Source: Bacteroidota bacterium (lineage in GTDB: Bacteria; Bacteroidota; Bacteroidia; Bacteroidales; F082). From it: a DNA stretch of 64,000 bases. The translations under genes and the position numbers were made by a program. The stretch spans positions 7,618 through 71,617 of the forward strand of contig JAEWWJ010000053.1 in the NCBI GenBank assembly GCA_023396415.1. The letters are read 5' to 3'. Each line of letters starts with the position of its first letter. Within the stretch, counting starts at the first letter, position 1. Shown here piece by piece: positions 33,181 to 41,691 of the stretch. A model generated the notes under the pieces. That model saw nothing but the letters and a program-made list of their open reading frames with translations. It was not told the origin of the DNA and did no database searches.

Positions 33181-34674
33181 ATGTTGAAAATGCCAAAGCT
33201 CCGCAATAGATCACATGTTGTCATTTACAATAGCCTTAGCCGCAGCAAGGAAAAATTTGTACCCCTTCAACCCGAACATATCGGCATGTATGTGTGTGGT
33301 CCAACCGTTTATGGCGATGCCCATTTGGGTCATGCCCGCCCTGCCATTACATTTGATTTGGTGTATCGTTATTTCACTCATCTGGGCTACAAACTGCGTT
33401 ATGTGCGCAATATTACCGATGTAGGTCATTTGGAAAATGATGCCGATGAAGGTGAGGATAAAATTGCACAAAAGGCGCGATTGCAACAGATTGAACCGAT
33501 GGAAGTGGTCCAGTTTTATACAGTACTTTACCATAAAAACATGGATCAACTCAATGTTTTGCGACCATCTATCGAGCCTCATGCCTCTGGCCATATCATT
33601 GAGCAAATCGAAATGATTCAAAGTATTCTTGAAAAAGGATATGCCTATGTGGTGGATGGATCAGTGTATTTCGATGTTCTGAAATACAGTAAAAACCACC
33701 ATTATGGAATCCTTTCAGGACGAAAAATAGAAGATTTATTCAGCAATACGCGCCAGTTGGCCGGACAGACAGACAAACGCAACAGTGCCGACTTTGCTAT
33801 TTGGAAAAAAGCCGAACCTATTCATATTATGCGATGGCCATCGCCCTGGAGCGACGGATTTCCGGGTTGGCATATGGAGTGCTCGGCCATGGGCTGCAAA
33901 TATCTTGGCGACCAATTTGACATCCACGGCGGTGGCCTCGATCTGCTGTTTCCGCACCACGAATCGGAAATCGCTCAATCAACAATTGCCAACGGCAAAT
34001 CGCCCGTGCGCTATTGGATGCACAACAATATGATTACCATTGACGGACAAAAAATGGGCAAGTCATTGGGCAATGCCATGTCGTTAGACGATATTTTCGT
34101 CGGCAATCATCCCCTGCTCGAAAAGGCCTACAGCCCAATGACCATTAGGTTTTTTATTTTGCAGGCACATTATCGCAGCACCCTCGACTTTTCAAACGAG
34201 GCCTTGCAAGCTGCCGAAAAAGGACTTAAAAAACTGCTTGCAGCCGATAGCGCTTTGCGCAACCTAAAAGCACAATCGGCTGCAAAAGATCAAGGGGTTG
34301 ATGCCATTGTTGATGCTTGCTATGCAGCCATGAACGACGATTTTAGCAGTCCGATGGCTATTGCAGCACTTTTCGATGCCGTGAAAATAATCAATGCTGC
34401 CTCCGATGGACTTTTTGGATTAAATGAAAATGACCTGACAAAACTCAAACAACTGTTTGATGACTTCGTGTTCGGTATTTTGGGTTTAAAACCTGAGGCT
34501 TCCGGCACCGATCTCGAACTGGTGGATGGATTGATGCAAACCATTATCGGCCTCAGACAAGAAGCCCGAGCCAAGAAAGATTTTGCTACCAGCGATGTCA
34601 TTCGCGATAGCTTGGCAAAATTGAACATTGTGCTTAAAGATGGTAAAGAAGGTACCAAATGGGAATTGAAATAG
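33181..34674 (+). CDS. cysS: cysteine--tRNA ligase
   Basis: Charges tRNA-Cys. A class I synthetase of 497 residues with CGPTVYGDAHLGHARP (zinc Cys and HIGH-type motif), RNITDVGHLENDADEGEDKI, WHMECSAMGCKYLG (zinc ligands), DIHGGGLDLLFPHHE and KMGKSLGN (KMSKS-type). The start at 33181 is taken; an in-frame ATG three codons later is equally possible. Divergent from the threonine dehydrogenase gene. Confidence 0.97.
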   Translation: MLKMPKLRNRSHVVIYNSLSRSKEKFVPLQPEHIGMYVCGPTVYGDAHLGHARPAITFDLVYRYFTHLGYKLRYVRNITDVGHLENDADEGEDKIAQKARLQQIEPMEVVQFYTVLYHKNMDQLNVLRPSIEPHASGHIIEQIEMIQSILEKGYAYVVDGSVYFDVLKYSKNHHYGILSGRKIEDLFSNTRQLAGQTDKRNSADFAIWKKAEPIHIMRWPSPWSDGFPGWHMECSAMGCKYLGDQFDIHGGGLDLLFPHHESEIAQSTIANGKSPVRYWMHNNMITIDGQKMGKSLGNAMSLDDIFVGNHPLLEKAYSPMTIRFFILQAHYRSTLDFSNEALQAAEKGLKKLLAADSALRNLKAQSAAKDQGVDAIVDACYAAMNDDFSSPMAIAALFDAVKIINAASDGLFGLNENDLTKLKQLFDDFVFGILGLKPEASGTDLELVDGLMQTIIGLRQEARAKKDFATSDVIRDSLAKLNIVLKDGKEGTKWELK

Positions 34675-34733
34675 ACGCTTTTATATCCGTTGCTTCGTAA
34701 AATAAAACGGATCAATCGTTGAAAGATATCCTT

Positions 34734-35594
34734 TTAATAAGCGTCGAAATCGAGACTTAAAAATTTGATTTGGTTGCTTTTTGGCATCCTTCCTAAGTCT
34801 GTTAAATCTCTAAATATCAAGTTTAAAGGCGATGGTTTTAAGCTGTTGGGAAATGGAAAGTAGGGTTTTCTTTTCCACGACAATGGTTCGTCCATTCCCA
34901 TCCAAATGCTTAAAGGATTGAGGCCGGTGCTTGTTTTTAATTGGATATTTTCGGGCAGCAGTTCCAAAGGAAAAGTCCCCAGCACGGCATGAATCCCAAA
35001 TTTTCCTGTGGGTGCCAACACTGTAAAATGATCTTTTTTCATCTTTACCACATATTGGAGCTTTGGGTTGTTGATTCGCCAGGCCAACAAATCTTTGTCC
35101 CAATCGCGTGCATATTCATAGTCTGTAGTCAAAGTCACATCAGGTGTTCCCAGTCCGAATTTTACCTCAAGCGGTGCCACGAGGGTAAAGCCAAGATGTT
35201 TGAGAAATCCAGGGGTGCTGTTCGCGTTGGCTACGCCAATCACAAACTCATAGCCCGAAGCCAATCCAAGTTCAAATGTTTTTTCGGCGAGCAACGTAAA
35301 GAGTCTTTTTCCCCTATGATTTTCATGTGTTGCCGAGTTGAGCGAAAGCAAACCTTTGGTTTTCTTGCCATTCAAATGGGCCACGATTGGCTGCGTGACA
35401 TAGTGCGCTGCCAGCTCGTTACCGGCCCAAGCGTTGAAACCCACCGCCGTACCTACCGGATTTTTGTTGTATTCCCAATCCACAAATTCGGGAGTAAACT
35501 GCGTTGAAGCACCAAAAACCGCCGTGAGCAAGTTGGCCGTTTGTGCAATGCCGTTGGCTGTTAAATCAATGGGCGTTAAAATGTAATCTGACAT
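34734..35594 (-). CDS. GNAT family N-acetyltransferase
   Basis: A 286-residue protein with a GNAT-fold N-terminal half: substrate-side strands up to AGNELAAHYVTQP, a motif-A-like acetyl-CoA loop ENHRGKRLFTLLAEKTFE (about residues 94-111), and GVANANSTPGFLKHLGF as motif B. The C-terminal half has no recognised motif. The frame opens 38 codons earlier with a non-family sequence; the ATG at 35594 (MSDYILTPIDL) is chosen. It is divergent from the polysaccharide cluster and may modify a sugar or peptide there; this is inference from position. Confidence 0.68.
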   Translation of the reverse strand: MSDYILTPIDLTANGIAQTANLLTAVFGASTQFTPEFVDWEYNKNPVGTAVGFNAWAGNELAAHYVTQPIVAHLNGKKTKGLLSLNSATHENHRGKRLFTLLAEKTFELGLASGYEFVIGVANANSTPGFLKHLGFTLVAPLEVKFGLGTPDVTLTTDYEYARDWDKDLLAWRINNPKLQYVVKMKKDHFTVLAPTGKFGIHAVLGTFPLELLPENIQLKTSTGLNPLSIWMGMDEPLSWKRKPYFPFPNSLKPSPLNLIFRDLTDLGRMPKSNQIKFLSLDFDAY

Positions 35595-35611
35595 GGTTAG
35601 AATTTTAGTAG

Positions 35612-35619
35612 TAAATTTG
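35612..35619 (+). promoter_or_regulatory. -7 box of the polysaccharide cluster
   Basis: TAAATTTG, exact TAnnTTTG match, 33 bases before the first gene of the cluster. -33 not clear. Confidence 0.4.
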
Positions 35620-35652
35620 CTTCTTGATGCGAAATTAAAGCAATTTTGAAGA

Positions 35653-36027
35653 ATGAATATGTTTAAAGTCGTCTTATTGTCGGTTTTTACCACACTGCTT
35701 ATCACCACCGGACAAGTGTTATGGAAGATCGGCCTCCAGAAAATCGGCGGGTTTTACATCGCCGAAAAAAGCATTGTAGAAAATTTCTTTAGAATTGTTT
35801 TCAACGGCTGGATTTTTTCAGGCTTTGTGGTGTATGCCATTGCGACGGGTTTTTTCATGTGGCTGCTATCTAAATTCGAGATCAGCCTGGTGATTCCAAT
35901 TTCGAGTGTGGCATTTATTTATTCGCTGCTGGCCGGCTACTGGATATTTAACGAAACCATCAGCCCGCTGCGCATTGTAGGCGTAATTTGCATCATGTTT
36001 GGCGTTTTTTTGGTGGTTAGAAATTAG
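35653..36027 (+). CDS. small EamA/DMT-type membrane protein (ArnE-like half transporter)
   Basis: A 124-residue protein with four hydrophobic segments, the size of a single EamA unit or SMR protein. The last two segments contain FEISLVIPISSVAFIYSLLAGYWIFNETISPLRIVGV, matching the EamA repeat end (compare ArnE/ArnF undecaprenyl-sugar flippase subunits). With a NodB-like deacetylase and glycosyltransferases downstream, flipping an undecaprenyl-phosphate sugar across the inner membrane is a reasonable role; ArnE-type proteins usually work as hetero- or homodimers. The deacetylase gene follows after 20 bases. Confidence 0.72.
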   Translation: MNMFKVVLLSVFTTLLITTGQVLWKIGLQKIGGFYIAEKSIVENFFRIVFNGWIFSGFVVYAIATGFFMWLLSKFEISLVIPISSVAFIYSLLAGYWIFNETISPLRIVGVICIMFGVFLVVRN

Positions 36028-36047
36028 CAGATAACTTTTCCCAACAC

Positions 36048-36959
36048 ATGAAGATGAATTTTGTAACTTTTGATATTGAGGAATGGTATGCCGCCAATTA
36101 CGGAAGCGTTGATTTGAGCCGATTTTCTGACAGCTCATCACATCTCGAACGTGGAGTGGATCGGCTTATAGATATTTGTGCCCAAGCAGAAGTTACTTCA
36201 ACTTGCTTTGTTGTAGGCGATATTGCCCGCGACAAACCTCATATTGTGAAGAAATTGCACCGTGCCGGCCACGAAATTGCTTCACACAGCTTTGCTCACG
36301 AGCTCGTTTATAATATGACTCCGGAGGCGTTTGCTGCTGATTTGAAGCTTTCGTGCAATCATCTTGAGCAAATCATCGGCGAAAAAGTAATTGGTTTCAG
36401 GGCGCCCTCATGGTCGGTGAAAATGGGAATATTGCCTTGGTTTTATGAGGCGTTACAACAGCAAGGCATCCTTTATTCTTCCTCCGTTTTTCCGGGAAAA
36501 ACATACCTCTATGGCATTCCTGACTTTCCCGAAAAAATCCATCAGCCCACCATTTCGGGTATTGAACAGAAAGTGTGGGAAATTCCGCAAACTTTATTTT
36601 CAATTGCAGGCAAAAAGTTTGGTTTTAGCGGAGGGTTTTACCTCAGGGCCTTGCCATTATGGTTCATTCTCCAGATGATGGAAAGAAAAAACGCAGCCGC
36701 GAAAAGTGTTTTTCTGTACCTGCATCCGCGTGAAATTGATCCGCAGGCACCTAAGCTTCAATTGCCTCTCCTTGAAAGGTTTATACATTATTACGGCGTT
36801 GCCGGATGCGAAGGAAAATTCACAAAAATTCTTCAACATTTTAAAGGCACTTTCATGGTGATGGGTGACTACATCCGACAACTGACCGTTGAAAATGAAA
36901 TGAACGGAGAACCAACAACGCATGAGAACCAAACAATTTACGCTTTTGAAAACCGTTAA
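36048..36959 (+). CDS. polysaccharide deacetylase family protein with DUF3473-like tail
   Basis: A 303-residue NodB-fold deacetylase without signal peptide, so cytoplasmic. Metal and catalytic motifs: VTFDIEEWY (Asp-Glu), TCFVVGDIARD, HEIASHSFAHE (His-xxx-His), GFRAPSWSV. The end, FLYLHPREIDPQ followed by HYYGVAGCEGKFTKILQHF, matches the DUF3473 extension found in deacetylases of exosortase/exopolysaccharide loci. It likely N-deacetylates a sugar on a lipid carrier or nucleotide. Second gene in the polysaccharide cluster. The ATG at 36048 and the one two codons later are both plausible. Confidence 0.85.
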   Translation: MKMNFVTFDIEEWYAANYGSVDLSRFSDSSSHLERGVDRLIDICAQAEVTSTCFVVGDIARDKPHIVKKLHRAGHEIASHSFAHELVYNMTPEAFAADLKLSCNHLEQIIGEKVIGFRAPSWSVKMGILPWFYEALQQQGILYSSSVFPGKTYLYGIPDFPEKIHQPTISGIEQKVWEIPQTLFSIAGKKFGFSGGFYLRALPLWFILQMMERKNAAAKSVFLYLHPREIDPQAPKLQLPLLERFIHYYGVAGCEGKFTKILQHFKGTFMVMGDYIRQLTVENEMNGEPTTHENQTIYAFENR

Positions 36960-36974
36960 ATACAGCTACTTTTG
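36945..36974 (+). promoter_or_regulatory. internal promoter before the GT-C gene
   Basis: TTTG (36945-36948), 18-base spacer, TACTTTTG (36967-36974), 45 bases before the next start. It begins inside the end of the deacetylase gene. Confidence 0.5.
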
Positions 36975-37019
36975 TAGGGTCAACCGCGGTTGAGGAATGT
37001 TTGAAACAAAACCACTGAT

Positions 37020-38438
37020 ATGATTTCATTTTTTAAGAAAAACGGGGAAAAGAAATACGGCTTTAAGCTTTCACTAACAGTTTTCCTGCTTTCGATATTC
37101 GCGGTCATATATACCGATTTCAACGTGTCGAAATGGAAAACCAACAAAAGCGTTATCGTTCATGACATTACCCAGTACAATTCTTATTTGCCTACGCTTT
37201 TTATTTATAAGGACCTCAGCCTGAGTTATTACAACGCAAATCCTGAGGCTTTGGGCCGGGGCTTTTATCCAAAAATAACCCCAATTGGTAAAAAAGCCAT
37301 CATGGCCACTTATGGCATGTCGTTGTTGTACTCGCCTTTTTTCTTTGTCGGAAACGCCCTTGCCGAACCTTTTGGCTACGAAGCGAACGGATTGACAGCA
37401 CCTTACCAAATGGCATTGCAGTTCAGCAGCTTGTTTTATTTTGCCATAGGATTGTTTTTTATGCGAAAAACACTGATGAAATACTTTAGCGATAAAGTGA
37501 TTGCTTTGGTGATGTTGGCCACTTTGTTTGGCTCGAATTTGTTTTTCTACGTCACCGGCGAAGCCCCAATGACGCACGCTTTCAGCTTTTGTTTGATCAC
37601 GCTTTTCCTTTATGTAGCCGATAAATGGGTGGAAAAAATATCCATTGGGTCAACCATTCAATTGGGATTGCTGGTGGGGCTTATTTCACTCATACGGCCC
37701 ACCAACATTATAGTGGTAACTTTGTTGGTATTGTGGAAAGTGACCAACTTCAGCGACCTGAAAGACCGTTTTTTCATGCTCCTCAAGCATTGGCATTTTA
37801 TTCTTTTGATGATTGTCTTCGCCTTTCTTGTTTGGGTGCCTCAGTTTATTTACTGGAAATGGGTCTCAGGCCAATATCTTTACTATTCTTACCCCGACGA
37901 TCAGGGCTTTTTCTTTCTCAACCCTCAGCTGTATAACAATTTGTTTTCTTGGCGAAAAGGTTGGCTCATTTACGCGCCGGTGATGACTTTTTCATTGATT
38001 GGAATAGGTTTACTGCATCGGGTGAACAAATTGTTTTTTTGGCCGGTATTGGTTTATTTCCTTATCAGCTGGTATATTCTTTCCTCTTGGTGGGATTGGT
38101 GGTATGGCGGTGGTTTTGGCATGAGGCCTTACATTGATTCTTATGGTGTGTTTGCCTTTGGAATGGCAGCATTTCTGACATGGGTGTTCAAACAAAAAAA
38201 ACTTTTAAAAATACCCCTGATTATCCTCTTCGTGTTGGCATTGCTACTCGGTGGCTACAACAATATGCGCTATCACTACTCGTCGCTCCATTTCGACAGC
38301 AATACCCGCGAAACTTACTTTGTTGATTTCTTTCAAGTACGACACACACCTGGCTATTGGAAATCATTGAGAAAACCCGACTATAAACTCGCTCGAAAAG
38401 GCATTTACCGCTATGAAGATGAATCAGTTGAAAAATGA
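37020..38438 (+). CDS. polytopic membrane protein, probable GT-C type glycosyltransferase
   Basis: A 472-residue protein with about eleven hydrophobic segments and a long first periplasmic loop (about 40-110), the layout of GT-C enzymes that use polyprenyl-phosphate sugars. No ArnT-type DD/DE motif is plain, though HDITQYNSYLPTLF in the first loop could hold the acidic site. GFGMRPYIDSYGVFAFG near residue 360-380 and the WWDWWYGG block recur in mannosyltransferase-like membrane proteins. The 3' end overlaps the GT2 gene by 26 bases, tying the two together: GT2 would make the polyprenyl-linked donor that this enzyme uses. Confidence 0.6.
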   Translation: MISFFKKNGEKKYGFKLSLTVFLLSIFAVIYTDFNVSKWKTNKSVIVHDITQYNSYLPTLFIYKDLSLSYYNANPEALGRGFYPKITPIGKKAIMATYGMSLLYSPFFFVGNALAEPFGYEANGLTAPYQMALQFSSLFYFAIGLFFMRKTLMKYFSDKVIALVMLATLFGSNLFFYVTGEAPMTHAFSFCLITLFLYVADKWVEKISIGSTIQLGLLVGLISLIRPTNIIVVTLLVLWKVTNFSDLKDRFFMLLKHWHFILLMIVFAFLVWVPQFIYWKWVSGQYLYYSYPDDQGFFFLNPQLYNNLFSWRKGWLIYAPVMTFSLIGIGLLHRVNKLFFWPVLVYFLISWYILSSWWDWWYGGGFGMRPYIDSYGVFAFGMAAFLTWVFKQKKLLKIPLIILFVLALLLGGYNNMRYHYSSLHFDSNTRETYFVDFFQVRHTPGYWKSLRKPDYKLARKGIYRYEDESVEK

Positions 38439-39390
38439 CAGTGCTGTAACGGTGCCTGAAATTGCAGTTGTTATTCCCACTTATAAGGCCACGCAGCACC
38501 TCAGTGAAGTGATTGAAGGAATACCTTCTTACATTCATCACGTCATTGTTGTTGACGATCGCTGTCCTGAAAAATCCGGCAAAATAGCACAAAAGATGGC
38601 CGAAACCGACACGCGGATTCATGTCATTTTTCACGAGAAAAACAAAGGCGTTGGCGGTGCAATGGTTACAGGCTACAGAGCCGCATTGGCCCTCAACTGT
38701 GGAATTGTAGTTAAAATGGACAGCGATAGCCAAATGGATCCTTCCTACTTGCCCGAACTTCTTGAACCGCTCATCAATAAAAAAGCAGCCTACGCCAAAG
38801 GTAACCGCTTTGTTGATTTTAAGGCTTTGCGCGCCATGCCAACGCTTCGCCTGATGGGCAACAGTATATTGTCCTTCATGGTGAAAGCCTGCTCCGGCTA
38901 TTGGAACATCATGGACCCCACCAATGGTTACACGGCCATCAGTGTTGAGGCTCTGGAAAAAATGAATCTTGATAAATTGGCCAACGATTTTTTCTTTGAA
39001 TCGGATATGTTGATTCGATTAAATATTCAAAACGCCGTCATCAAAGATGTGGCCATTCCGGCACGCTATGGCAATGAAACCAGTAATTTGAGTATCCGCC
39101 GTGTGCTTTTTAAATTTCCTTTTTTGTTGACCAAAGGCCTCATCAAAAGATTTGTGTTGAAATACCTCATTTTCGATTTCAATATGGCTTCTGTTTATAC
39201 CTTGGTAGGTTTTCCAATGGTGATTTGGGGGCTGGTGTTTGGCATCATTAAGTGGATCGAAAACGCAAACATCCATGTTTCAACACCCACCGGCACGGTG
39301 ATGATGTCGGTGTTGCCCCTAATTTTGGGAACCCAATTTATCCTCGCCGCCATCAACATTGATATTCAATCTACGCCAAAAAGCGAGTAG
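38413..39390 (+). CDS. GT2 family glycosyltransferase, polyprenyl-phosphate sugar synthase-like
   Basis: A 325-residue protein. GT-A domain: AVVIPTYKATQHL, VIVVDDRCPEKSG, ENKGVGGAMVTGYRAAL, MDSDSQMDPSYL (DxD), DPTNGYTAI and a FFESDMLIRL acid-base region, followed by two C-terminal hydrophobic segments (about 260-315). This is the pattern of DPM1/GtrB-like enzymes that load undecaprenyl phosphate with a sugar. The start ATG at 38413 lies inside the preceding gene (26-base overlap) and matches the family onset. Confidence 0.87.
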   Translation: MKMNQLKNDSAVTVPEIAVVIPTYKATQHLSEVIEGIPSYIHHVIVVDDRCPEKSGKIAQKMAETDTRIHVIFHEKNKGVGGAMVTGYRAALALNCGIVVKMDSDSQMDPSYLPELLEPLINKKAAYAKGNRFVDFKALRAMPTLRLMGNSILSFMVKACSGYWNIMDPTNGYTAISVEALEKMNLDKLANDFFFESDMLIRLNIQNAVIKDVAIPARYGNETSNLSIRRVLFKFPFLLTKGLIKRFVLKYLIFDFNMASVYTLVGFPMVIWGLVFGIIKWIENANIHVSTPTGTVMMSVLPLILGTQFILAAINIDIQSTPKSE

Positions 39391-39450
39391 AAAATCAAAA
39401 CCTTGTTGAACTTCTTCTATTTTTATCCTCCAATAGACGTTCGAATACAT

Positions 39451-39458
39451 TAACTTTG
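39451..39458 (+). promoter_or_regulatory. -7 box of rnr
   Basis: TAACTTTG, exact TAnnTTTG match, 28 bases before the start; -33 unclear. Confidence 0.42.
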
Positions 39459-39486
39459 AAGTCTGTTATTACCAATTTATTGCCTT

Positions 39487-41664
39487 ATGCCCAAAAAGAA
39501 AGCCCTTCCCAGCGGCGTTAAAAACACCCTTGCAGCCACCATTCTGAGTATTTTCGGCTCCAGTCCTTTCAAGCCACTGAACTACAAACAAATCAGCAAA
39601 TCGCTCAGCATGAAGGATAAAGCTGGAAAAGATTTGATCCACAATATCCTAGTTGAGTTGGCCAAAGAAGGAAAGTTGATCGAAGACAAACCCTATCGCT
39701 ATACATTGAGCCCGGCCATGATTGAGACTTATGGCCCCAAGAAAGAATACCTCACCGGAAGGGTTGATATGAAAAGCACTGGCAAAGCTTACGTTACTCC
39801 CGAAAAAGGAGGTGAAGATGTGTTCATTTCGGCCAACAACACCGGCCAAGCTTTGCACGAAGACCTGGTGAAAGTGTATCTTTTCCCTCAACGCAAAAAC
39901 CACAAAACCGAAGGGCAGATTGTGGAAGTCTTGGAACGCAAAAAAACCGATTATGTGGGTGTGATTTCCATATCAAAGCAATTTGGCTTTTTGGCTCCCG
40001 ACAGCAGTAAAATGCCCGTGGAAATTTTCGTACCCAAAGAAGCATTGAACCAAGCAAAAAATGGACAAAAAGTGATCGTCCGCATCACGCAGTGGCCCGA
40101 AGGATCTAAAAACCCTTTTGGCGAAGTGATTAAAGTTTTGGGGATGCCCGGCGACAACAATGTGGAGATGCAATCCATTTTGGCCGAATACAACTTCCCG
40201 CTGCAATTTCCGCAAGCAGTTGAAGAGGTGGTGAATAAAATCAAACCTGAAATTTCTGCCGATGAAATTGCGAAACGCCGCGATTATCGAAATATCCTCA
40301 CCATTACTGTTGACCCCGCCGATGCCAAAGATTTTGACGATGCCCTTTCGCTGCGAAAGCTCGAAAACGGCAACTGGGAAGTGGGCGTGCATATAGCCGA
40401 TGTAGCCCATTATGTGCGCGAGGGCAGCCCCACCGATGCCGAAGCACAAGACAGAGGAACATCCATTTATCTTGTTGACAGAACCATTCCCATGTTGCCC
40501 GAGCGGCTTTCCAACGATCTTTGTTCGTTACGACCTGACGAGGAAAAGCTTTGTTTTGCTGCCGTGTTTGAGATGAATGAAAAGGCCATTGTGCTCAACG
40601 AATGGATTGGGAAAACAGTGATCAAATCGGCACGACGGTACGCTTACGAAGAGGTGCAAGCCATCATCGAAGGCGGCGAAGGCCAGTACAAAGAAGAGGT
40701 GTTGGTGCTGCATCAGTTGGCATCACGCCTGCGCGAACAAAGAATGAAAGCCGGCTCCATTAATTTTCATTCCGAAGAGGTGAAATTCATCCTCGATGAA
40801 AACGGAAAACCGATTGACACTTATGTTAAAGTGCAGCAGGAGAGCCATATGCTGATAGAAGATTTTATGCTTTTGGCCAACCGAACAGTGGCAGAAAAGA
40901 TTGGAAAACCCCAAGGTCGCAAAAAAGTGAAGACTTTTGTTTACCGTATCCACGACGAACCCAACCCCGAAAAGCTGAATACCTTTCTCCAGTTCATCGG
41001 CAAGTTAGGATACAGCATGAACATCAGCTCGCGGCAACGTTTGGTGAAATCATACAACGACCTCTTCAAAGCCGTTGAAGGAAAAGGCGAAAAAAACCTG
41101 GTCGAAACCATTGCCATCCGCACCATGGCCAAAGCCGAATATAGCACCCAAAATATCGGCCATTATGGCTTGGCGTTTAAATTTTACACCCACTTTACAT
41201 CGCCCATCCGGCGCTATCCCGACTTGATCGCCCACCGTTTGCTCGAACGCTATTTGATTGAAAACAAAGACAGTGTAAGCGCCGACTCCCTTGAGCCTGT
41301 GTGCAAACACGCTTCTGAAATGGAACGCCGCGCTGCTGATATGGAACGTGAATCCATCAAATACAAACAGGCTGAATATCTGTCTGATAAGGTAGGAAAA
41401 GTGTTTGAAGGCTTAATTTCGGGCGTGAGCAAATGGGGTATTTTTGTCGAACTCAAACAAAGCAAATGCGAAGGCATGGTGCGCTACAGCGAAATGCCCG
41501 GCGATTACTATTATTTGGATGAGGACAACTACCGTGTGATCGGACAAAGTCATGGAAAAATGTATCGGCTCGGCGATCCGGTTACTGTTCAGGTGAAAAA
41601 TGTGGACCTCGCGCGAAAAAAACTCGATTTTATTATCCTTGACCAAGAAAAACACAAACGGTAA
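39487..41664 (+). CDS. rnr: ribonuclease R
   Basis: Processive 3'-5' exoribonuclease of the RNase II family, 725 residues. Order of domains: winged-helix-like N terminus (about 20-75), cold-shock domains (about 90-240), RNB catalytic core with DPADAKDFDDALSL (around residue 280, four metal-binding Asp), YLVDRTIPMLPERLSNDLCSL, RIHDEPNPEKL, HFTSPIRRYPDLIAHR, and C-terminal S1 domain (VFEGLISGVSKWGIFVEL). It degrades structured RNA and helps RNA quality control. Converges on the next gene. Confidence 0.96.
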   Translation: MPKKKALPSGVKNTLAATILSIFGSSPFKPLNYKQISKSLSMKDKAGKDLIHNILVELAKEGKLIEDKPYRYTLSPAMIETYGPKKEYLTGRVDMKSTGKAYVTPEKGGEDVFISANNTGQALHEDLVKVYLFPQRKNHKTEGQIVEVLERKKTDYVGVISISKQFGFLAPDSSKMPVEIFVPKEALNQAKNGQKVIVRITQWPEGSKNPFGEVIKVLGMPGDNNVEMQSILAEYNFPLQFPQAVEEVVNKIKPEISADEIAKRRDYRNILTITVDPADAKDFDDALSLRKLENGNWEVGVHIADVAHYVREGSPTDAEAQDRGTSIYLVDRTIPMLPERLSNDLCSLRPDEEKLCFAAVFEMNEKAIVLNEWIGKTVIKSARRYAYEEVQAIIEGGEGQYKEEVLVLHQLASRLREQRMKAGSINFHSEEVKFILDENGKPIDTYVKVQQESHMLIEDFMLLANRTVAEKIGKPQGRKKVKTFVYRIHDEPNPEKLNTFLQFIGKLGYSMNISSRQRLVKSYNDLFKAVEGKGEKNLVETIAIRTMAKAEYSTQNIGHYGLAFKFYTHFTSPIRRYPDLIAHRLLERYLIENKDSVSADSLEPVCKHASEMERRAADMERESIKYKQAEYLSDKVGKVFEGLISGVSKWGIFVELKQSKCEGMVRYSEMPGDYYYLDEDNYRVIGQSHGKMYRLGDPVTVQVKNVDLARKKLDFIILDQEKHKR

Positions 41665-41691
41665 TTGTTGGCTTTTTTAATGCCTACAGTT

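Noticed and set aside
34685..34712. Terminator between cysS and the GNAT gene
   Set aside because: ATCCGTT/AACGGAT gives only seven pairs around a 14-base loop and no T-run.
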